The notes under the pieces: model-generated | The model's database searches: none | Told to the model about the DNA's origin: nothing | What the model saw: the letters and a program-made list of their open reading frames with translations, nothing else | Position numbers and translations under genes: made by a program | Shown here: positions 14,233 through 15,595 of the stretch, piece by piece | How positions within the stretch are numbered: position 1 is the stretch's first letter | Layout of the letters: each line of letters starts with the position of its first letter | Assembly (NCBI GenBank): GCA_005790965.1 | Contig: SXTL01000062.1 | Coordinates: forward strand, 1 to 15,595 | Length of the DNA: 15,595 nt | Direction of reading: 5' to 3' | Origin: Burkholderiales bacterium | Lineage (GTDB): Bacteria; Pseudomonadota; Gammaproteobacteria; Burkholderiales; Thiobacillaceae

Positions 14233-14465
14233 TGCAACCCTACCAGCCCGTCAGCTGTGATCTGCATTCGCGGCTTGAATTAGCCATCCTGCGTCGCCAG
14301 ACGCTGCGTTTGGAATGGCAGACGGAACAGGGCTCGCAGGGGGGTGCCGGGGTTGCGGTCGATATCTATACGCGTGACGGGGCGGAGTGGCTGGAGGTTG
14401 ATCTGCCAAGCGGCGAGCGCCTGCGCCTGCGGCTGGATCAGATCGTTGTATGCGACGGGATCTAG
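14232..14465 (+). CDS. rof: Rho-binding antiterminator (Rof/YaeO family)
   Basis: A 77-aa Sm-like beta protein of the Rof family. In E. coli, Rof binds Rho near its primary RNA site and inhibits Rho-dependent termination. The N-terminus YQPVSCDLHSRLELAILRRQTLRLEW parallels E. coli YQPINCDDYDNLELACQHHLMLTLE, and the C-terminal strand LRLRLDQI parallels RELRLDKI. The middle (TRDGAEWLEVDLPSGERL) fits the YLVVEAAGE segment. The first base of its ATG is the last base of the sppA stop, indicating coupled translation. It is the last gene before the heat-shock promoter of grpE. Family identity is judged from motif similarity only. Confidence 0.8.
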   Translation: MQPYQPVSCDLHSRLELAILRRQTLRLEWQTEQGSQGGAGVAVDIYTRDGAEWLEVDLPSGERLRLRLDQIVVCDGI

Positions 14466-14497
14466 GCACATCACGCCCCATTTTTTGTTTTTGCCCT

Positions 14498-14525
14498 CTT
14501 GAAACGCTGCGCTTGCGCCCCACTT
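14498..14525 (+). promoter_or_regulatory. Sigma-32 heat-shock promoter for grpE
   Basis: CTTGAAA (14498-14504), a 13-base spacer, then CCCCACTT (14518-14525), matching the RpoH consensus CTTGAAA and CCCCATNT with one -10 mismatch. Transcription would start near 14532, just ahead of the GGAG ribosome site (14539-14542) of grpE. Confidence 0.85.
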
Positions 14526-14549
14526 CCTGCGGGTTTATGGAGAAAATGT

Positions 14550-15092
14550 ATGTCTGAAAACGAACCTATTCCCGCTGGCACCTCGGAAGATCCTCAGCTG
14601 GACTCGGCGGCCATGACCGACTCAAGCCCCGAAATCATGCCGAGCATGGAAGACCTGCTGCGTCAGGCTGAGCTCCGAGCTGAAGAGCATCACGACGCCT
14701 GGTTGCGGGCCAAGGCCGAGATTGAGAATGTCCGTCGGCGTGGCGCAGAAGAGGCCGACAAGGCGCGTAAATATGCGGCCGAAAAATTCGCCAGCGATCT
14801 GTTGGCCGTCAAGGACAGCCTTGAGGCGGCGCTTGCTTCGGCCGAAGCGGCGAGCGTCGAGAGCCTGACCAATGGCGTTGCAGTCACCCTCAAGCAACTG
14901 GCCGGCGTCTTTGAGCGTCATCAAGTGGTCGAGGTCAGCCCGCAGGGCGAGAAATTTGATCCTAACCAGCATCAAGCGATTGGCATGATCGAGGCCGAAG
15001 GCGACGCCAATACGGTCGCTAGTGTCTTGCAGAAAGGTTATTTGCTTAATGGACGGGTGTTGCGCCCGGCCATGGTGATGGTTGTGAAATAA
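14550..15092 (+). CDS. grpE: Nucleotide exchange factor GrpE
   Basis: Dimeric ADP/ATP exchange factor for DnaK, 180 aa. The acidic disordered N-terminus (1-32) leads to a long coiled-coil helix (about 33-100, with WLRAKAEIENVRRR at 51-64), a four-helix-bundle region with KQLAGVFERHQV (115-126), and the C-terminal beta domain with FDPNQHQAIG (136-145) and the signature VLQKGYLLNGRVLRPAMVMV (159-178). The ATG at 14550 follows GGAG by 7 bases and gives MSENEP; an upstream in-frame ATG at 14499 lies within the sigma-32 promoter and is rejected. The order grpE-dnaK is typical of the heat-shock operon. Confidence 0.97.
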   Translation: MSENEPIPAGTSEDPQLDSAAMTDSSPEIMPSMEDLLRQAELRAEEHHDAWLRAKAEIENVRRRGAEEADKARKYAAEKFASDLLAVKDSLEAALASAEAASVESLTNGVAVTLKQLAGVFERHQVVEVSPQGEKFDPNQHQAIGMIEAEGDANTVASVLQKGYLLNGRVLRPAMVMVVK

Positions 15093-15107
15093 GCCGGATA
15101 AAACGGG

Positions 15108-15135
15108 CTTGAAAACCCTGAACACACCCCTATAT
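15108..15135 (+). promoter_or_regulatory. Second sigma-32-like promoter, for dnaK
   Basis: CTTGAAA (15108-15114), a 13-base spacer, then CCCTATAT (15128-15135), differing from CCCCATNT at one position. It lies 16 bases after the grpE stop, with a start expected near 15142, so dnaK can be made from its own heat-shock transcript as well as by readthrough from grpE. Confidence 0.75.
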
Positions 15136-15169
15136 CGGCAACACTCTAAACAGCATTGAAGGAAAGAAC

Positions 15170-15595
15170 ATGGGCAAGATTATCGGTATTGACCTCGGCA
15201 CCACCAACTCCTGCGTTTCCGTTATGGAGGGTGGTAAGTACAAGGTGATTGAAAACGCTGAGGGCACGCGGACGACGCCCTCTATCGTCGCGTATGCCGA
15301 AGATGGCGAAATTTTGTGTGGAGCGCCGGCCAAGCGTCAGGCGGTCACCAATCCCCGTAATACCCTTTACGCGGTGAAGCGTTTGATTGGTCGCCGCTTT
15401 GAAGAGAAGGAAGTGCAGAAAGACATCGATCTGATGCCCTACAAGATCGTCAAAGCCGACAACGGTGATGCCTGGGTCGAAGTACGCGACAAGAAGATGG
15501 CCCCGCCACAGGTCTCCGCCGAAGTCCTGCGCAAGATGAAAAAGACCGCCGAGGATTATCTGGGCGAAGAAGTGACCGAGGCGGTCATCACCGTG
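15170..15595 (+). CDS. dnaK: Chaperone DnaK (Hsp70), 3'-partial
   Basis: ATP-dependent Hsp70 chaperone working with GrpE and DnaJ; the first 142 codons are present and the window ends inside the nucleotide-binding domain. The N-terminus MGKIIGIDLGTTNSCV carries the phosphate-1 loop (residues 6-15), followed by TRTTPSIVAY (33-42), and AVKRLIGRRF (68-77) with the catalytic Lys70 at its E. coli number. Residues 125-142 (SAEVLRKMKKTAEDYLGE onward) match the helix before the AVITVPAYF motif, whose first residues end the window. GAAGGA (15158-15163) is a good ribosome site six bases upstream. Confidence 0.98.
   Translation, partial: MGKIIGIDLGTTNSCVSVMEGGKYKVIENAEGTRTTPSIVAYAEDGEILCGAPAKRQAVTNPRNTLYAVKRLIGRRFEEKEVQKDIDLMPYKIVKADNGDAWVEVRDKKMAPPQVSAEVLRKMKKTAEDYLGEEVTEAVITV

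Noticed and set aside
14458..14491. Intrinsic terminator between rof and grpE suggested by T-rich CCCCATTTTTTGTTTTT
   Set aside because: There is a T-run but no stable GC stem directly before it, so hairpin termination is not supported.
15091..15110. AAGCC/GGCTT inverted repeat after grpE as a terminator
   Set aside because: Only five pairs with a ten-base loop and no T-run; it overlaps the sigma-32 -35 element.

Overview
This GC-rich window reads as ordinary chromosomal core from a proteobacterium, most likely a gammaproteobacterium. The reasons are the proteins themselves (GyrA with a QRRGGRG box, long RNase E, RluC, YciB/YciI/YciO/RNase AM relatives, the Rho inhibitor Rof), the divergent rne/rluC pair, and two sigma-32-type heat-shock promoters. 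A related betaproteobacterium cannot be excluded. I saw no mobile elements, CRISPR arrays, tRNA or rRNA genes, or defence islands.

Layout. (1) Positions 1-2396: gyrA, cut at its 5' side by the window edge and carrying an in-frame TAA (36-38) where GyrA has its conserved lysine before YHPHGD. (2) A long perfect inverted repeat (2463-2504) separates it from a convergent minus-strand operon: yciB (5009) - yciI - bolA - parvulin-type PPIase - hfq (ending 2514). The first four genes overlap by 1-4 bases; the Hfq is a variant with a low-complexity tail. (3) A 153-bp divergent region (5010-5162) holds clustered palindromes and leads into the plus-strand operon rnm (RNase AM/PHP) - yciO - M50 protease - trpS (to 8487). 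(4) A second bidirectional terminator (8523-8550) separates trpS from minus-strand rne (11209-8600), which has a long Arg-rich, repeat-containing C-terminal half. (5) A 495-bp divergent region (11210-11704) carries a structured rne leader and the upstream region of rluC. (6) The plus-strand operon rluC - HAD phosphatase - sppA - rof follows, with 4-bp and 1-bp overlaps. (7) grpE and then dnaK (cut by the window end) each have their own sigma-32-like promoter.

Functional themes. RNA handling is heavily represented: Hfq, RNase AM, RNase E, RluC and Rof. Envelope and protein quality control are also present: periplasmic PPIase, M50 protease, SppA, GrpE and DnaK. DNA topology (GyrA) and translation (TrpRS, YciO-family) complete the set. 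No wholly new system is evident. The best leads are the gyrA nonsense codon, the atypical Hfq, possible Shine-Dalgarno-sequestering elements in the rne leader, the palindrome cluster between yciB and rnm, the duplicated motif at the RNase E C-terminus, and the pair of heat-shock promoters.
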